A DNA stretch of 64,000 nucleotides from Nocardioides sp. BP30 (lineage in GTDB: Bacteria; Actinomycetota; Actinomycetes; Propionibacteriales; Nocardioidaceae): NCBI RefSeq assembly GCF_029873215.1, contig NZ_CP123620.1, positions 4,214,109 through 4,278,108 of the forward strand. The letters run 5' to 3'. The position numbers and the translations under genes are program-made. The notes beneath the pieces are model-generated. The model ran no database searches and had not been told where the DNA came from. It saw only the letters and a list, made by a program, of their open reading frames with translations. This document shows, in pieces, positions 33,294-43,154 of this stretch; the stretch's first letter is position 1, and the number at the start of each line of letters is the position of its first letter.

Positions 33294-34493
33294 TCAGGCC
33301 TCCCCCGTCGCCGACGGGTTCTCCAGGACGACGGCCAGGCCCTGTCCCACGCCGATGCAGATGGCCGCCACGCCGTAGCGCTGCCTCTTCTCGCGCAGCA
33401 CCGCGGCGAGGGTGCCGAGGACGCGGCCGCCCGAGGCGCCCAGCGGGTGACCGATCGCGATCGCGCCGCCCTTCTGGTTGACGATCTCCGGATCCGCGAG
33501 GCCGGACTTCAGCCAGGTGTCGACGCAGACCAGGCTCTGTACGGCGAAGGCCTCGTTGAGCTCGACCGCACCGACCTGGTCCCAGCCGATCCCGGCCCGG
33601 GCCAGGGCGCGATCGGCCGCCTCGACCGGGGCGTAGCCGAAGTCCTGCGGGTCCAGGGCGAAGGCGCCGCGCCCGACGATGCGAGCGATCGGGTCGACGC
33701 CGATCGTGTCGCGGGCCTGCTCGGAGCCGAGCAGGACCGCGGAGGCGCCGTCGGAGAGCGGCGAGGCGTTCCCGGCGGTGATCGTGCCGTCCTTGCGGAA
33801 GGAGGGCTTGAGACCGGCCAGCTTCTCCACGGTGGAGTCGGCGCGGATGCCCTCGTCGCGGGCCAGGCCCTCGACCGGGGTGACGATCGAGTCGTAGAAG
33901 CCGGCGTCCCACGCCTGCGCGGCCAGCCGGTGGGACCGGACCGCGAACTCGTCCTGCCGCTCACGGCTGACGCCGTACTTGTCCTGGAGCTGCTCGTTGC
34001 ACTCACCGAGCGAGATCGTCCACTCCGCGGGCATGTTCGGGTTGACCAGCCGCCACCCCAGCGTGGTCGAGACGGCCGTCAGGTCGCCGGCGGGGAACGG
34101 GCGAGCCGGCTTCGGCAGCACCCACGGCGCCCGCGTCATCGACTCGACCCCGCCGACCAGGACGACGTCGGCGTCACCGGTCTCGATCGCCCGCGAGCCG
34201 ATCATGGCGGCATCCAGCGAGGAGCCGCAGAGCCGGTTGACGGTGTTGCCCGGCACCGACGTCGGCAGTCCGGCGAGGAGGGCGGCCATCCGGCCGACGT
34301 TGCGGTTCTCCTCCCCGGCGCCGTTGGCGTTGCCCCACACGACCTCGTCGATCGCCGCCCGGTCCAGGCCGGGGGCCTGGTCGAGCAGACCGGTGATGGC
34401 GGCGGCGGCGAGGTCGTCGGGCCGGTGCGCAGCGAGCGCGCCGTTGAACTTGCCGAACGGCGTTCGCGTCGCGGCGTAGAGGAAGGCGGTCAT
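33294..34493 (-). CDS. pcaF: 3-oxoadipyl-CoA thiolase
   Basis: A 399-residue thiolase that splits 3-oxoadipyl-CoA into succinyl-CoA and acetyl-CoA. The nucleophile is Cys89 in NRLCGSSLDA. The other catalytic blocks are NEAFAVQSL, GHPLGASGGR and the C-terminal CIGVGQG (Cys acid/base). Its length matches PcaF. The ATG at 34493 was chosen because the protein aligns with thiolases from MTAFLYAATRTPFGK. No clear ribosome-binding site is present, so translation may be near-leaderless. It is divergent from a LysR gene 71 bases away. Confidence 0.93.
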   Translation of the reverse strand: MTAFLYAATRTPFGKFNGALAAHRPDDLAAAAITGLLDQAPGLDRAAIDEVVWGNANGAGEENRNVGRMAALLAGLPTSVPGNTVNRLCGSSLDAAMIGSRAIETGDADVVLVGGVESMTRAPWVLPKPARPFPAGDLTAVSTTLGWRLVNPNMPAEWTISLGECNEQLQDKYGVSRERQDEFAVRSHRLAAQAWDAGFYDSIVTPVEGLARDEGIRADSTVEKLAGLKPSFRKDGTITAGNASPLSDGASAVLLGSEQARDTIGVDPIARIVGRGAFALDPQDFGYAPVEAADRALARAGIGWDQVGAVELNEAFAVQSLVCVDTWLKSGLADPEIVNQKGGAIAIGHPLGASGGRVLGTLAAVLREKRQRYGVAAICIGVGQGLAVVLENPSATGEA

Positions 34494-34564
34494 ACTGAAG
34501 ACGCTAACGCGCCGGAACCATATGTTGAAGTATCGGTGTTCGCGTCGATTAGGATGACTGACAT
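34494..34564. promoter_or_regulatory. Divergent promoter region of pcaFIJ and its LysR gene
   Basis: These 71 bases hold both promoters. An AT-rich segment (ATATGTTGAAGTAT) contains short ATA/TAT arms and T-N11-A arrangements that could be a LysR box, but the symmetry is weak. Confidence 0.4.
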
Positions 34565-35446
34565 ATGGATCTCCGTCACCTGCGCTACTTCGTCGCCGTC
34601 GCCGAGGAACGGCACTTCGGCCGTGCGGCCGAACGCCTCCACATGGCGCAGCCACCGCTCTCCCAGGCGATCCGGCAGCTCGAGTCCGAGCTGGGCGTGA
34701 TCCTGCTGCAGCGCACCACCCGTCGAGTCGAGCTCACCGCGGCCGGCGAGACCTACCTGGAGCGCGCCCGCAGCATCCTCGGCGACGTGGCACAGGCCGC
34801 CGACCTCGCCCGCCGCGTCGCAGCCGGCTCGGTCGGCCATCTCACGCTCGGCTGCGTGGGCACGGCGACCTACAGTGTCCTGCCGACCCTCTCCCGGCGG
34901 CTGTCGGAGGAGCTTCCCGGTGTCGACTTCGCCTTCCGCGGGGAGATGCTGGTGCCGGACCAGCTCAGCGCACTGCATCACGGTGCGATCGACGTCGCGT
35001 TGCTGCGACCGCCCGTCGCCGACCTCTCCCTGGTCGTGGAGCCGCTGCGCAGCGACCGGCTGATGGTCGCGCTGCCGGCCGACCACGGCCTCGCCGGTCA
35101 GACCCGGATCCGAGCCCGCGAGCTCTCCGGCATCGACCTCATCGTGCACTCGGCGGACCGGCGCTCGGTGATGTACGGCGTGGTCCTGCGGCTGCTGCAC
35201 GACGCGGGCGTGGAGCCGCGGGTCCGGCACGAGGTCGGGGAGACCTCGACTCTGCTCACCCTGGTCGCGGGTGGGCTGGGCGTGGCGATCGTGCCCGAGC
35301 CGGTCACCGCCCTGGCACTGGAAGGGGTGGCCTACCGGCCGCTCGTGGAGCCGAGCGCCAGCGTCGAGCTCGCCGTGGCCCACCGGGTCGATCGCGCCGA
35401 GCCGCACCTGCAGCGGACCGTCGAGGTCATCCGGGCACTGGTCTGA
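34565..35446 (+). CDS. LysR-family regulator of aromatic degradation (CatR/BenM-like)
   Basis: A 293-residue LysR regulator. Its N-terminus MDLRHLRYFVAVAEERHFGR, then AAERLHMAQPPLSQAIRQLE, is the hallmark of the CatR/BenM/ClcR branch that controls catechol and beta-ketoadipate genes. The effector domain follows from about residue 90. It is divergent from pcaFIJ and convergent with the hydroxyquinol operon (four bases apart), so it probably activates pcaFIJ in response to a muconate-like or oxoadipate-like inducer. Confidence 0.9.
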   Translation: MDLRHLRYFVAVAEERHFGRAAERLHMAQPPLSQAIRQLESELGVILLQRTTRRVELTAAGETYLERARSILGDVAQAADLARRVAAGSVGHLTLGCVGTATYSVLPTLSRRLSEELPGVDFAFRGEMLVPDQLSALHHGAIDVALLRPPVADLSLVVEPLRSDRLMVALPADHGLAGQTRIRARELSGIDLIVHSADRRSVMYGVVLRLLHDAGVEPRVRHEVGETSTLLTLVAGGLGVAIVPEPVTALALEGVAYRPLVEPSASVELAVAHRVDRAEPHLQRTVEVIRALV

Positions 35447-35450
35447 GGTC

Positions 35451-36341
35451 TCACGCGCCTGTCGGCGCGAGGACGATGTCGAACCGCACCCTGCTCCACG
35501 TGCCTTCCACGGCCCGGCCATCGGGCGTCGGCGTGCCGGCCGCCTGCTGCTCGAACCGCTTGATCAGCGACTGCTTGACCCCGAAGACCGAGTCCCGCTC
35601 CCCGATCGGGTCGCCCTCGGGGAAGATGTGTGTCACCAGGGTCCGACACCCGGGATGGCTGACCATGAAGTGCAGGTGGCTGGCCCGCAGCGGCGAGCGG
35701 CCGACGGCGTCGAGCAACTGCCCGACGGGGCCGTCGTCGGGGATGGGGTACGGCGTCGGCGTGAGTCCCCAGAACCGGTAGGACCCGTCGGTGTCGCTGA
35801 AGAGATGACCGCGCGCCGAGCGCTTCGCCGCGTCGTACTGCACGTCGTAGAGGCCGTCCTCGTCCGCCTCCCAGACCTCGATCCGGGCGCCGGCCAGCGC
35901 GTTGCCGTGGGTGTCGGTGACGGTGCCCTCGACCCAACAGGGCTCGCCGGGTGCGCCGAACGCGACGTCGCCGCCGAGCGCGACGCGCGGTGCGTCCTCG
36001 ACGAAGAACGGACCGAACACCGTCGCCTCGGTGGCGTTCTCGTAGGCGGCGTTGTTGATGTTGATCGTCTGCATCGAGGCACCGAGGATGTCCGAGAGGA
36101 GGATGAACTCCTGGCGCACGTCGTCGGTGATGTGCCCGGCCCTGGTGAGGAACTCGATCGCTGCCCCCCACTCCTCCTCGCTCAGCCGCACGTCGCGGAT
36201 GAACGCGTGCAGATGACGCACCAGCGAAACCATCAGCTCCTTCAGACGCGGGTCGCTGCAGGCGTCGAAGGAGGCGACGACCGCCTCCACCAGCCCGGCC
36301 TCGACGGCCTCCTGATCGGGGGAGGCGGCAGATCGGGTCAT
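35451..36341 (-). CDS. Hydroxyquinol 1,2-dioxygenase (intradiol)
   Basis: A 296-residue intradiol dioxygenase that opens hydroxyquinol (1,2,4-trihydroxybenzene) to maleylacetate. An N-terminal helical dimerisation domain (1-105) precedes the catalytic beta-sandwich. Non-haem Fe(III) ligands are Tyr165 (DGLYDVQ), Tyr198 (TPYPIP), His222 and His224 (SHLHF). [14 protein letters not shown] is typical of hydroxyquinol rather than catechol enzymes. It overlaps the maleylacetate reductase gene by four bases, which supports the assignment. Confidence 0.91.
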   Translation of the reverse strand: MTRSAASPDQEAVEAGLVEAVVASFDACSDPRLKELMVSLVRHLHAFIRDVRLSEEEWGAAIEFLTRAGHITDDVRQEFILLSDILGASMQTININNAAYENATEATVFGPFFVEDAPRVALGGDVAFGAPGEPCWVEGTVTDTHGNALAGARIEVWEADEDGLYDVQYDAAKRSARGHLFSDTDGSYRFWGLTPTPYPIPDDGPVGQLLDAVGRSPLRASHLHFMVSHPGCRTLVTHIFPEGDPIGERDSVFGVKQSLIKRFEQQAAGTPTPDGRAVEGTWSRVRFDIVLAPTGA

Positions 36342-37402
36342 GACGGGTCTCCTTCCCAGGCCGCGCGCAGCAGCGCGGTGAGGTTGTGCTCCGTGACCGG
36401 AGCCGGATTGCTGGGCGGGACGGCGGCAAGCACAGGCCCCACCGCCCGAGCGATGCCCTCCTCGGGCATGCCGTAGTCCCTCAAGGCCCGGGGCGCATCC
36501 ACGGCGGCCCGCAGCTGCGCCAGTCCCTCGACGGCCGCGCTGCTGTCGAGGGCGGCGGCGATCCGCCGCTCGGCCTCGGGTGCGTGCGGGGCGTTGAAGG
36601 CGAGCACGTGCGGCAGCACCACGGCGTGGGTCTGCGCGTGCGGCAGGTTGAACATGCCGCCGAGCACGTGGCAGATCTTGTGGTGCATGCCCGAACCGGC
36701 CGAGGCGAAGGCGACGGCGGCGAGATAGGCGCCGTACAGGGTCTGCTCGATGCCCTCCACCAGCGGTCCCTCGCGCGCGATGACCGGCAGGCCGCCGGCC
36801 AGGCGCCGGATGCCCTCGCCGGCCAGCACCTGGTCGATCGGGTCGACGCGCGGACCCCACATCGCATCGATGCAGTGCGCGAGCGCGTTGAGGCCGCTCG
36901 CGACGCTCAGCTGCGCCGGCAGCGAGCTGAGCAGCGTCGCGTCGTACACGATCGAGCGCGGGAGCACCGAGTCGTCGACGCCGGTCGTCTTGGTCGCGCC
37001 CTGGGTCAGGCCCCAGACATTGGTCGCCTCGGAACCGGCGTAGGTGGTCGGCACGGCGAGGATCGGCAGCCCACCGGGCCGGTCGCTGGTCAACGCCACC
37101 GCCTTGCCCAGGCCGGTGGCCGAGCCACCGCCGACGGTGACGATCACGTCGACGCCGGCCGCCGCCGCGGCCTCTCGGGCGCGCTCGGCCACCTCGACCG
37201 GGACGTGCATCACGACCTCGTCGTGGTGCAGCACGACTGGCACCGCCGCGGCGATCCGAGTCGCCAGGGCCGCCTCGCGGGCGGAGGCGATCAGCATCAC
37301 TCGGGCGCCGCCGAGGGCGGTGACCTCGGCGGCGACGGCCGTGGCCGCGTCTCCCGGCGCGAAGACCACCCGCTGGGGAAGCGTCTCGTGGGTGAACCTC
37401 AT
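36338..37402 (-). CDS. Maleylacetate reductase
   Basis: A 354-residue iron-type alcohol dehydrogenase-fold enzyme that reduces maleylacetate to 3-oxoadipate with NAD(P)H. The cofactor block is [13 protein letters not shown], then VPTTYAGSE. The region [22 protein letters not shown] carries the family's His residues (written here as one known segment broken after GGM). It connects the hydroxyquinol dioxygenase product to PcaIJ and PcaF. It overlaps both neighbours by four bases in one operon. Confidence 0.92.
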   Translation of the reverse strand: MRFTHETLPQRVVFAPGDAATAVAAEVTALGGARVMLIASAREAALATRIAAAVPVVLHHDEVVMHVPVEVAERAREAAAAAGVDVIVTVGGGSATGLGKAVALTSDRPGGLPILAVPTTYAGSEATNVWGLTQGATKTTGVDDSVLPRSIVYDATLLSSLPAQLSVASGLNALAHCIDAMWGPRVDPIDQVLAGEGIRRLAGGLPVIAREGPLVEGIEQTLYGAYLAAVAFASAGSGMHHKICHVLGGMFNLPHAQTHAVVLPHVLAFNAPHAPEAERRIAAALDSSAAVEGLAQLRAAVDAPRALRDYGMPEEGIARAVGPVLAAVPPSNPAPVTEHNLTALLRAAWEGDPS

Positions 37403-39186
37403 GCCCGACCCACCAGCCTGGTGACGGCCTCGCGCAGCGCGGAGGCCGGGTCGGCGGCCAGGCTCATCGACCGCCAGGCGACGTGCTTGTCCGGCCGGAC
37501 CAGCAGCGCGCCGGACTCCTCGATCTCGCGCAGCTTGGCCCAGTCGTAGTAGAGGTCGGTGACCTCGCGGCCGGGGCCGATCACCACTGTCTGCAGCGGC
37601 ACGCCGAGGTCCACCGACACCGTCGCCGCGGCCTCGGCCCACGCCTCCCCGGCGACGCCGGTGAACAGCGTCCAGCGGGAGTACGGCGCCAGGTCCATCA
37701 GGGCGTGCTTGTCCACGTTGTTCCCGACCCAGGCGTGCGGGAGGTGGGCGCCCGGCGACGTCGACATCACGTAGTAGAGGTCCTCGTCCCTGCTCGGAGC
37801 CGGCCGGGTGCCGTCGGAGAGGATCGCGCGCGACTCGTAGAACTGGCCCAGCTCGACGCCGTGGGCGTTGAACTCGTAGTTCTTGGTCTCCATGGCGCGG
37901 ACCAGCGCGGCCCGCTTGGCCGCACCCGCCGGCGTGTTGGCCTTGCGCTCCTCGATCGCGGCGGCCATCTCCTCACCGGACAGGCCGACCACGCCGAGCG
38001 CGGTGAAGATGTCCCCGAACTCCCGGGCGGAGGTGTTGGCGCGGGTGACGATCCGCTTCGCGACGGGGGCGCGCTCGGCGGTGTAGGAGTCGAGCAGGGT
38101 GTCCTCGGCGTACCCGTGCAGGACGGCGGCGAGCTTCCAGGCCAGGTTGTAGGAGTCCTGCACCGAGGTGTTGGACCCCAGGCCGTTGCTCGGCGGGTGC
38201 CGGTGGATCGCGTCGCCGACGCAGAAGACCCGGCCGCTGTGCAGTCGCGTCGCATACATCTCGTTGACGCCCCACAGGCTGTATCCGGTGATCTCGGGCT
38301 CCAGGTCGGGCATGCCCAGCAGGTCACGGACGATGCCTGCGGCCATCGTCTCGTCGAGCTCGGGCGCGGGGCCGTCGATGTCGTAGCCCCACACGATCAG
38401 CCACTCGTCCCACGGCCGCACCATCCGGACCAGGCCGGTACCGATGCCACCGACGTTGGACCCGGGCTGGATCACCCAGTAGAGGACGCTCGGCCGGTGG
38501 TCGACGAGCGCCGAGATGTCGGCCTTGAAGGTGATGTTCATCGACCCGGCGATGTCCATCCGGCCCTCGAAGGGCAGCTCGATGTCAGCGGCGACCTGGG
38601 AGCGCGCGCCGTCGGCGCCGATGAGGTACCTGGCGCGGATCTGGTACCGGTGGCCGGTCAGCCGGTCGCGTACGTCGACGGTCACGCCGTCGGCGTCCTG
38701 GACCAGGCCCAGGTACTCGGTGGAGAAGCGGGTCTGCGCACCGCGCTGGGTCGCGTTGCGGACCAGGATCGGCTCGAGGTAGGTCTGCGGGATGTCGACC
38801 GTCAGGCACGGCGAGGCCAGACGGTAGTCGGCCTCGCGGTCGGGGCGGGTGCCCCAGGTGTGGATCCGGCCGATCTCCTCCCCCGCGATGCTGGTGCAGA
38901 ACACCGTGTCCCCGACCAGCTCGTGCGGTGTCGCGTCCGCCAGCACCTGATCCTCGATCCGCAGGTCGCGGAAGATCTCCATCGCCCGTTGGTTGGTGAT
39001 GTGCGCCCGCGGCGTGTTCGCCGTCCAGCGGTACTTGGTGATCATGATGGTGGGCACGCCCAGCTCGCTGAGGAAGAGCGCTGCCGCCGCCCCCGCGGGT
39101 CCCGAGCCGACGATGAGCACGTCCGTCTCGACCAGGGATCCTGTGGGGGCCTCGGTCTCGGCGAGGCCATCGTTGAACACCGGCAT
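37399..39186 (-). CDS. FAD-dependent phenol/resorcinol-type hydroxylase (TfdB-like)
   Basis: A 595-residue class A flavoprotein monooxygenase. It has the FAD motif [17 protein letters not shown], then the DG motif [14 protein letters not shown] motif [19 protein letters not shown] and a C-terminal thioredoxin-like domain (about 440-595) as in phenol 2-monooxygenase and 2,4-dichlorophenol hydroxylase. As the first gene of the hydroxyquinol operon it would make hydroxyquinol from resorcinol or a related phenol. The specific substrate is inferred. The AraC-family regulator gene is divergent, 149 bases away. Confidence 0.9.
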   Translation of the reverse strand: MPVFNDGLAETEAPTGSLVETDVLIVGSGPAGAAAALFLSELGVPTIMITKYRWTANTPRAHITNQRAMEIFRDLRIEDQVLADATPHELVGDTVFCTSIAGEEIGRIHTWGTRPDREADYRLASPCLTVDIPQTYLEPILVRNATQRGAQTRFSTEYLGLVQDADGVTVDVRDRLTGHRYQIRARYLIGADGARSQVAADIELPFEGRMDIAGSMNITFKADISALVDHRPSVLYWVIQPGSNVGGIGTGLVRMVRPWDEWLIVWGYDIDGPAPELDETMAAGIVRDLLGMPDLEPEITGYSLWGVNEMYATRLHSGRVFCVGDAIHRHPPSNGLGSNTSVQDSYNLAWKLAAVLHGYAEDTLLDSYTAERAPVAKRIVTRANTSAREFGDIFTALGVVGLSGEEMAAAIEERKANTPAGAAKRAALVRAMETKNYEFNAHGVELGQFYESRAILSDGTRPAPSRDEDLYYVMSTSPGAHLPHAWVGNNVDKHALMDLAPYSRWTLFTGVAGEAWAEAAATVSVDLGVPLQTVVIGPGREVTDLYYDWAKLREIEESGALLVRPDKHVAWRSMSLAADPASALREAVTRLVGRA

Positions 39187-39335
39187 GGAGCACCTCTTCT
39201 CTCGTCTGCGGCCGAGTCTTCTCGGCGGCTGCCGGGCGAGGAAGGCCCGTGCGGAGACGTGGCGGAAATGCGTATGTCGTGGCTCACATCGGGCCTCCGC
39301 CTCTGTGTCACGATGGAGCCGGAGGTGGCGAGGCG

Positions 39336-40271
39336 ATGGTGCGGATCCCGCAGGCGCGGGCCTACGAGGTCGACCAGGACGTCGACCAGTGGGAGGAGCA
39401 CAACGCCCGGTCGCTGATCGAGCTCGCCTGCGTCGTGGACGATGCCCCGTTCCGGGCCCGTCAGGTCAACCTGCAGCTCGAGCAGCTGCACCTGGCCCGG
39501 GTCACGGCGACGGCGCACCGGGTCAGCCGCGACCGGACGGTGATCGCCAGGCGGCCCGCTGACGCGATCGCTGTCTATGTCGGGCTGCGTGGCGACTCGC
39601 TGCTCGAGTACGACGGCGGCCGTCGGGTAGTGCATCCGGGCCAGCTCCTGGTCTGCGACGTGGACCGGCCCTTCGTCCGCGGCTTCGGGCACGGCCTCCA
39701 CGAGCTCGCCGTGAAGGTGCCGCGCGCTGCGTTCGAGGCGCACGCGGGAACCGCCTCCCTGACCTCGCCGCTGGTGCTCGAGGCCCGCGATCGCGACGAC
39801 GACCCCTATGCCCGTGCTCTGGCCCGGCTGGTCGGCCGCGCCGTGGCGGCCGCCGTGCCGGTGCCGGCCGACGAGCAGGCGGTGCTCGAGCTGGTGGCGG
39901 TGCTGGCCACCGGCGGCCGCAGGAGCTCACCGCTGGCCCACCGCGCGGCGGCGCGGGCGTTCATCGACGACCACCTGAGCGATCCTGGGCTGTCCGCGAC
40001 CGCCGTGGCGGCGGGCGCCGGCATCTCGGAGCGACATCTGTCACGGCTGTTCGCCGACGCGGGCACCTCGGTGCCACGACACATCCTGGCGCGGCGGCTC
40101 GACCTCGCACACAGCATGCTGACCCACGACGTCGGCGGGCACGTCCGGATCGTCGACATCGCCGGCCAGTGCGGCTTCACCTCGATGGCCCACTTCTCGC
40201 AGGCGTTCAGGCGGCGCTTCGACGCGACACCGGGCGAGGTGCGCCTCGGCGGAGGTGTCGGACCGGCGTGA
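39336..40271 (+). CDS. AraC-family transcriptional regulator
   Basis: A 311-residue regulator with an N-terminal AraC-binding-like (NphR/FeaR type) sensor domain and a C-terminal double helix-turn-helix (ARAFIDDHLSDPGLSATAVA, then GISERHLSRLF and IAGQCGFTSMAHFSQAFRRR). The ATG at 39336 has GGAGGTGG upstream and was preferred over a longer reading. It is divergent from the hydroxyquinol operon, so it is the probable activator of that operon. Confidence 0.88.
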   Translation: MVRIPQARAYEVDQDVDQWEEHNARSLIELACVVDDAPFRARQVNLQLEQLHLARVTATAHRVSRDRTVIARRPADAIAVYVGLRGDSLLEYDGGRRVVHPGQLLVCDVDRPFVRGFGHGLHELAVKVPRAAFEAHAGTASLTSPLVLEARDRDDDPYARALARLVGRAVAAAVPVPADEQAVLELVAVLATGGRRSSPLAHRAAARAFIDDHLSDPGLSATAVAAGAGISERHLSRLFADAGTSVPRHILARRLDLAHSMLTHDVGGHVRIVDIAGQCGFTSMAHFSQAFRRRFDATPGEVRLGGGVGPA

Positions 40272-40292
40272 GCACGCCGGCCCGCGATCGTC

Positions 40293-41420
40293 CTACTCCT
40301 CCGCCAGCACCCGCCGCGCGACGCCGAACGCGGTGTTGGCCGCCGGTACGCCGACGTACACGGCCGACTGCAGCAGCACCTCGATGATCTCCTCGCGACT
40401 CAGCCCGTTGCGCAGCGCCGCGCGCAGGTGGAACTCCAGCTCCTCGAAGTGTCGGCCGGCCACGAGCGCGGTCAGCACGGCGATCGAGCGGTCCCGCCGG
40501 GCCAGGCCGGGTCGGGTCCAGATCTCGCCCCAGGCGTAGCGGGTGATGAAGTCCTGGAAGTCGGCGGTCACCTCGGTCGTCCCGGCCACAGCGCGGTCGA
40601 CGTGCGCGTCGCCGAGGACCTGCCGCCGCACCTGCATCCCCGCCGGGGCCGGGTCGCGGACGAGGAGCGCCTCGACCATGCTGGCGACCGCTCGCGGCGC
40701 CTCGGCGGGCGCGAGGTGGGCGACCCCGTCGAGCTCGACGAAGCGCGCTCCGCGGACCTTCGCGGCGTGCTCGCGCAGTGTGGTGGCCGGAGTCGCCACG
40801 TCCTCGGCGCCACCGACGGCCAGCACCGGCACCGTGATCTCGCCGAGACGGTCCCGGACGTCGAAGGCCGCCAGCGCCTCGCAGACGAGCGCATAGCTCT
40901 CCGCGTCGGCGTGCTGCAGCGAGCCCAGCAGCTCGGTCCCGATCGCCGGCTCGCGCTCCAGGAAGCCGCTGCCGAACCAGCGCTTGGCCGAGGACTCGAC
41001 CACCGCCGGGGTGCCTGAGGCGCGCACGGTGGCCGCCCGCTCGGCCCACGACTCAGCGGTGCCGATCTTCGCACCGGTGCAGAGCACGGCGACGCCTGTC
41101 AACCGGTCCGGTACGTCGAGGGCGAGCTGCAGCCCGACCGCACCGGCGACGGAGTCCCCGGCGTACCCGAAGCCGACCTCGCCGAGCGTGCTGTCGACGG
41201 CCGCGACCACTGCCCCGGCCACGTCCGCGAGGGTGAACGGCTCGGTAGTCGGCGTGCCGTGGCCGTGCCCCGGCAGCTCCCAGCCGACGACGTGGAACCG
41301 CTCGCCGAGCAGCTCGGCGGCGCGTCCCCACAGCGGCGTGACCGCAGTGCCGAGCGAGGGCCCGAGGACCAGCACCGGGCTGCCTTCGGTGCCGGCGAGG
41401 TGGACGAGTGACAGCTGCAT
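40293..41420 (-). CDS. pcaL: Fused 3-oxoadipate enol-lactonase / 4-carboxymuconolactone decarboxylase
   Basis: A 375-residue two-domain protein. Residues 1-250 are an alpha/beta hydrolase (PcaD) with nucleophile Ser in GYAGDSVAG, Asp in GGAEDVATP and His in GVAHLAP. Residues 260-375 are the decarboxylase (PcaC), with FITRYAWGEIWTRPGLARRDRS split over its conserved helix and LSREEIIEVLLQ. The fusion, known as PcaL in actinobacteria, does the last two steps from 4-carboxymuconolactone to 3-oxoadipate. The ATG shares a base with the pcaB stop. Confidence 0.94.
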   Translation of the reverse strand: MQLSLVHLAGTEGSPVLVLGPSLGTAVTPLWGRAAELLGERFHVVGWELPGHGHGTPTTEPFTLADVAGAVVAAVDSTLGEVGFGYAGDSVAGAVGLQLALDVPDRLTGVAVLCTGAKIGTAESWAERAATVRASGTPAVVESSAKRWFGSGFLEREPAIGTELLGSLQHADAESYALVCEALAAFDVRDRLGEITVPVLAVGGAEDVATPATTLREHAAKVRGARFVELDGVAHLAPAEAPRAVASMVEALLVRDPAPAGMQVRRQVLGDAHVDRAVAGTTEVTADFQDFITRYAWGEIWTRPGLARRDRSIAVLTALVAGRHFEELEFHLRAALRNGLSREEIIEVLLQSAVYVGVPAANTAFGVARRVLAEE

Positions 41421-42598
41421 CAGAGGTTCTCCCAGACCCGGGCGGCGCGCCCGAGGATGTCGTCGATGAACAGGTCGGTGGCGCCGAGGTAGTCCCCGTC
41501 CGAGGAGCCGCCGGACATGCTGCGCTGCTCGGCCCGCAGGGTCTCGCCCGCCTCGGCCACCCGGGCCGCCATCCGCGCGGTGTCGACGACGAGGCCGGCC
41601 ACGAGGTCGGCGGCCTGCGAGGCGGCGACGACGCTGCGCCGGCCGAGCGTGGCGAGGGTGTCCCACTCCGCGTGCCAGCCGCCGTCGGGGCGCTCGTCGA
41701 CGTAGGTGGCTGCCGCAAGGTGCAGCGTCGCTGCCAGTTGCGGGGCGGCCAGCGCGTGGCGACGCAGCAGGATCGAGAGCACCGGGTTGGCCTTGCCGGG
41801 CATCGTCGAGGAGCCGCCGCCGGCGCCCTCGCGCAGCTCGCCGATCTCGGGCCGGGACAGCAGCGCGACATCCGCACCGAGGTGACCCAGGGCGTCCGCC
41901 AGGCGCACGAGCGCGTCCGCTGTCGCGGCCAGCGGGTTGCGGCCGCGGGTGTGCCACGGCGTACCGTCCCCGAGCCCGAGCCCGTCGGCGACGGCGTGCA
42001 CGAGCGCGACGGCGGTCCCGACCGGGTCCTCCCGGTCGCGGCCCAGCTCGACGACCGCCGCCAGGGTGCCGGCGGCGCCGCCGACCTGGACCGGCAGCTC
42101 GGCGCGGACCCGACGCAGACCGGCGTCGGCCTCCGCGAGCCCGGAGAGCCACTGGGCAGCCTTGAGTCCGAAGGTGATCGGCACGGCGTACTGCGTCAGC
42201 GTCCGACCCACCATCACCGCGCCGCGATGTTCGCGGGCCAGGGCTCCCAGGGTTCGTGCGGCCCGCTCGACGTCGACCAGCACCCGGTCCACGACGTCGC
42301 GCAGGCAGAGCACCAGCGCGGTGTCGACCACGTCCTGCGAGGTCAGGCCGCGGTGCACGTCCGGTGACTGGGCGCGCAGCGCCTTGACCAGCGGGATGAC
42401 CGGGTTGCCGCCGGACTCGGTGCCGTCGGCTATGCCGCGCAGGGGCGGCACCGTGAGCACGGCCGGCGTCGACGCCAGTCCGGCACCCACCAGCGCGTCG
42501 AGCCAGGCCTGCTCGACCCGGACCATCGCGGCCAGGAACGCCTCGTCGGTGAGGACGTCACCAGCGCGCGCGTCGCCCGGCCACAGGAGCTCACCCAT
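41420..42598 (-). CDS. pcaB: 3-carboxy-cis,cis-muconate cycloisomerase
   Basis: A 392-residue member of the fumarase/aspartase superfamily. The signature loop is GGGSSTMPGKANPVLS with the catalytic Ser. GLTSQDVVDTALVL and the His-containing WHTRGRNPLA-type segment are other conserved blocks. It converts 3-carboxymuconate to 4-carboxymuconolactone. The ATG at 42598 overlaps the last eight bases of pcaG, so translation is coupled. Confidence 0.93.
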   Translation of the reverse strand: MGELLWPGDARAGDVLTDEAFLAAMVRVEQAWLDALVGAGLASTPAVLTVPPLRGIADGTESGGNPVIPLVKALRAQSPDVHRGLTSQDVVDTALVLCLRDVVDRVLVDVERAARTLGALAREHRGAVMVGRTLTQYAVPITFGLKAAQWLSGLAEADAGLRRVRAELPVQVGGAAGTLAAVVELGRDREDPVGTAVALVHAVADGLGLGDGTPWHTRGRNPLAATADALVRLADALGHLGADVALLSRPEIGELREGAGGGSSTMPGKANPVLSILLRRHALAAPQLAATLHLAAATYVDERPDGGWHAEWDTLATLGRRSVVAASQAADLVAGLVVDTARMAARVAEAGETLRAEQRSMSGGSSDGDYLGATDLFIDDILGRAARVWENL

Positions 42599-43154
42599 GG
42601 GTGAGGAACACGGTCTCGCGCTCACCTTGCAGGCGGATGTCGAACCGCAGCCCCTGGGGGTCGGGCTCGGCGATCAGCGTCGCCCGTTCCTCCTCGGGCA
42701 GCGAGGACAGCAGTGCGTCGTCGGCGTTCGCCGGATGGCCCGGCAGGTAGATCCGGGTGAGCAGCCGGTCGAGCAGGCCGCGGGCGAAGACCGCCACGGC
42801 GAAGAACGGCGCCTTGCCGTCCTCGGTCGCGCCCGGCAGCACGGTGGAGAACGAGTAGTGCCCGGTGGCGTCCGTCGAGCACCGGCCCCAGCCGGTGAAC
42901 GTCCAGCCGTCGCGGTGCAGCGAGCCCTCGACGCGCGGGACCTCACCGGCCCCGTCGGCCTGCCAGATCTCGATCAGCGCATCCGGGATCGGCACCCCGG
43001 CACCGTCGAGCACGTCACCGTGCAGGCGGATGGCGTCGGCGCGGGCGGGCGGGACCAGCTCGTTGTCACCCTGGTAGGGCAGCGCCTGGCCGTAGAACGG
43101 CCCGACGGTCTGTCCGGGCGTCAACAGCGCCGGACGGGAGGACTCGGTGCTCAC
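42591..43154 (-). CDS. pcaG: Protocatechuate 3,4-dioxygenase alpha subunit
   Basis: A 187-residue intradiol-fold subunit. The start TPGQTVGPFYGQALPY is typical of PcaG. The beta-sandwich keeps IEIWQADGAGEVP but lacks the iron-binding Tyr and His pattern, as expected for the alpha subunit. It forms the hetero-oligomer with PcaH. The GTG start overlaps the pcaH stop by GTGA. Confidence 0.94.
   Translation of the reverse strand: MSTESSRPALLTPGQTVGPFYGQALPYQGDNELVPPARADAIRLHGDVLDGAGVPIPDALIEIWQADGAGEVPRVEGSLHRDGWTFTGWGRCSTDATGHYSFSTVLPGATEDGKAPFFAVAVFARGLLDRLLTRIYLPGHPANADDALLSSLPEEERATLIAEPDPQGLRFDIRLQGERETVFLTHG

Noticed and set aside
39241..39335. AraC operator repeats upstream of the hydroxyquinol operon
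   Set aside because: Only short ATGT/ACAT arms were seen, with no repeated half-sites of useful length.
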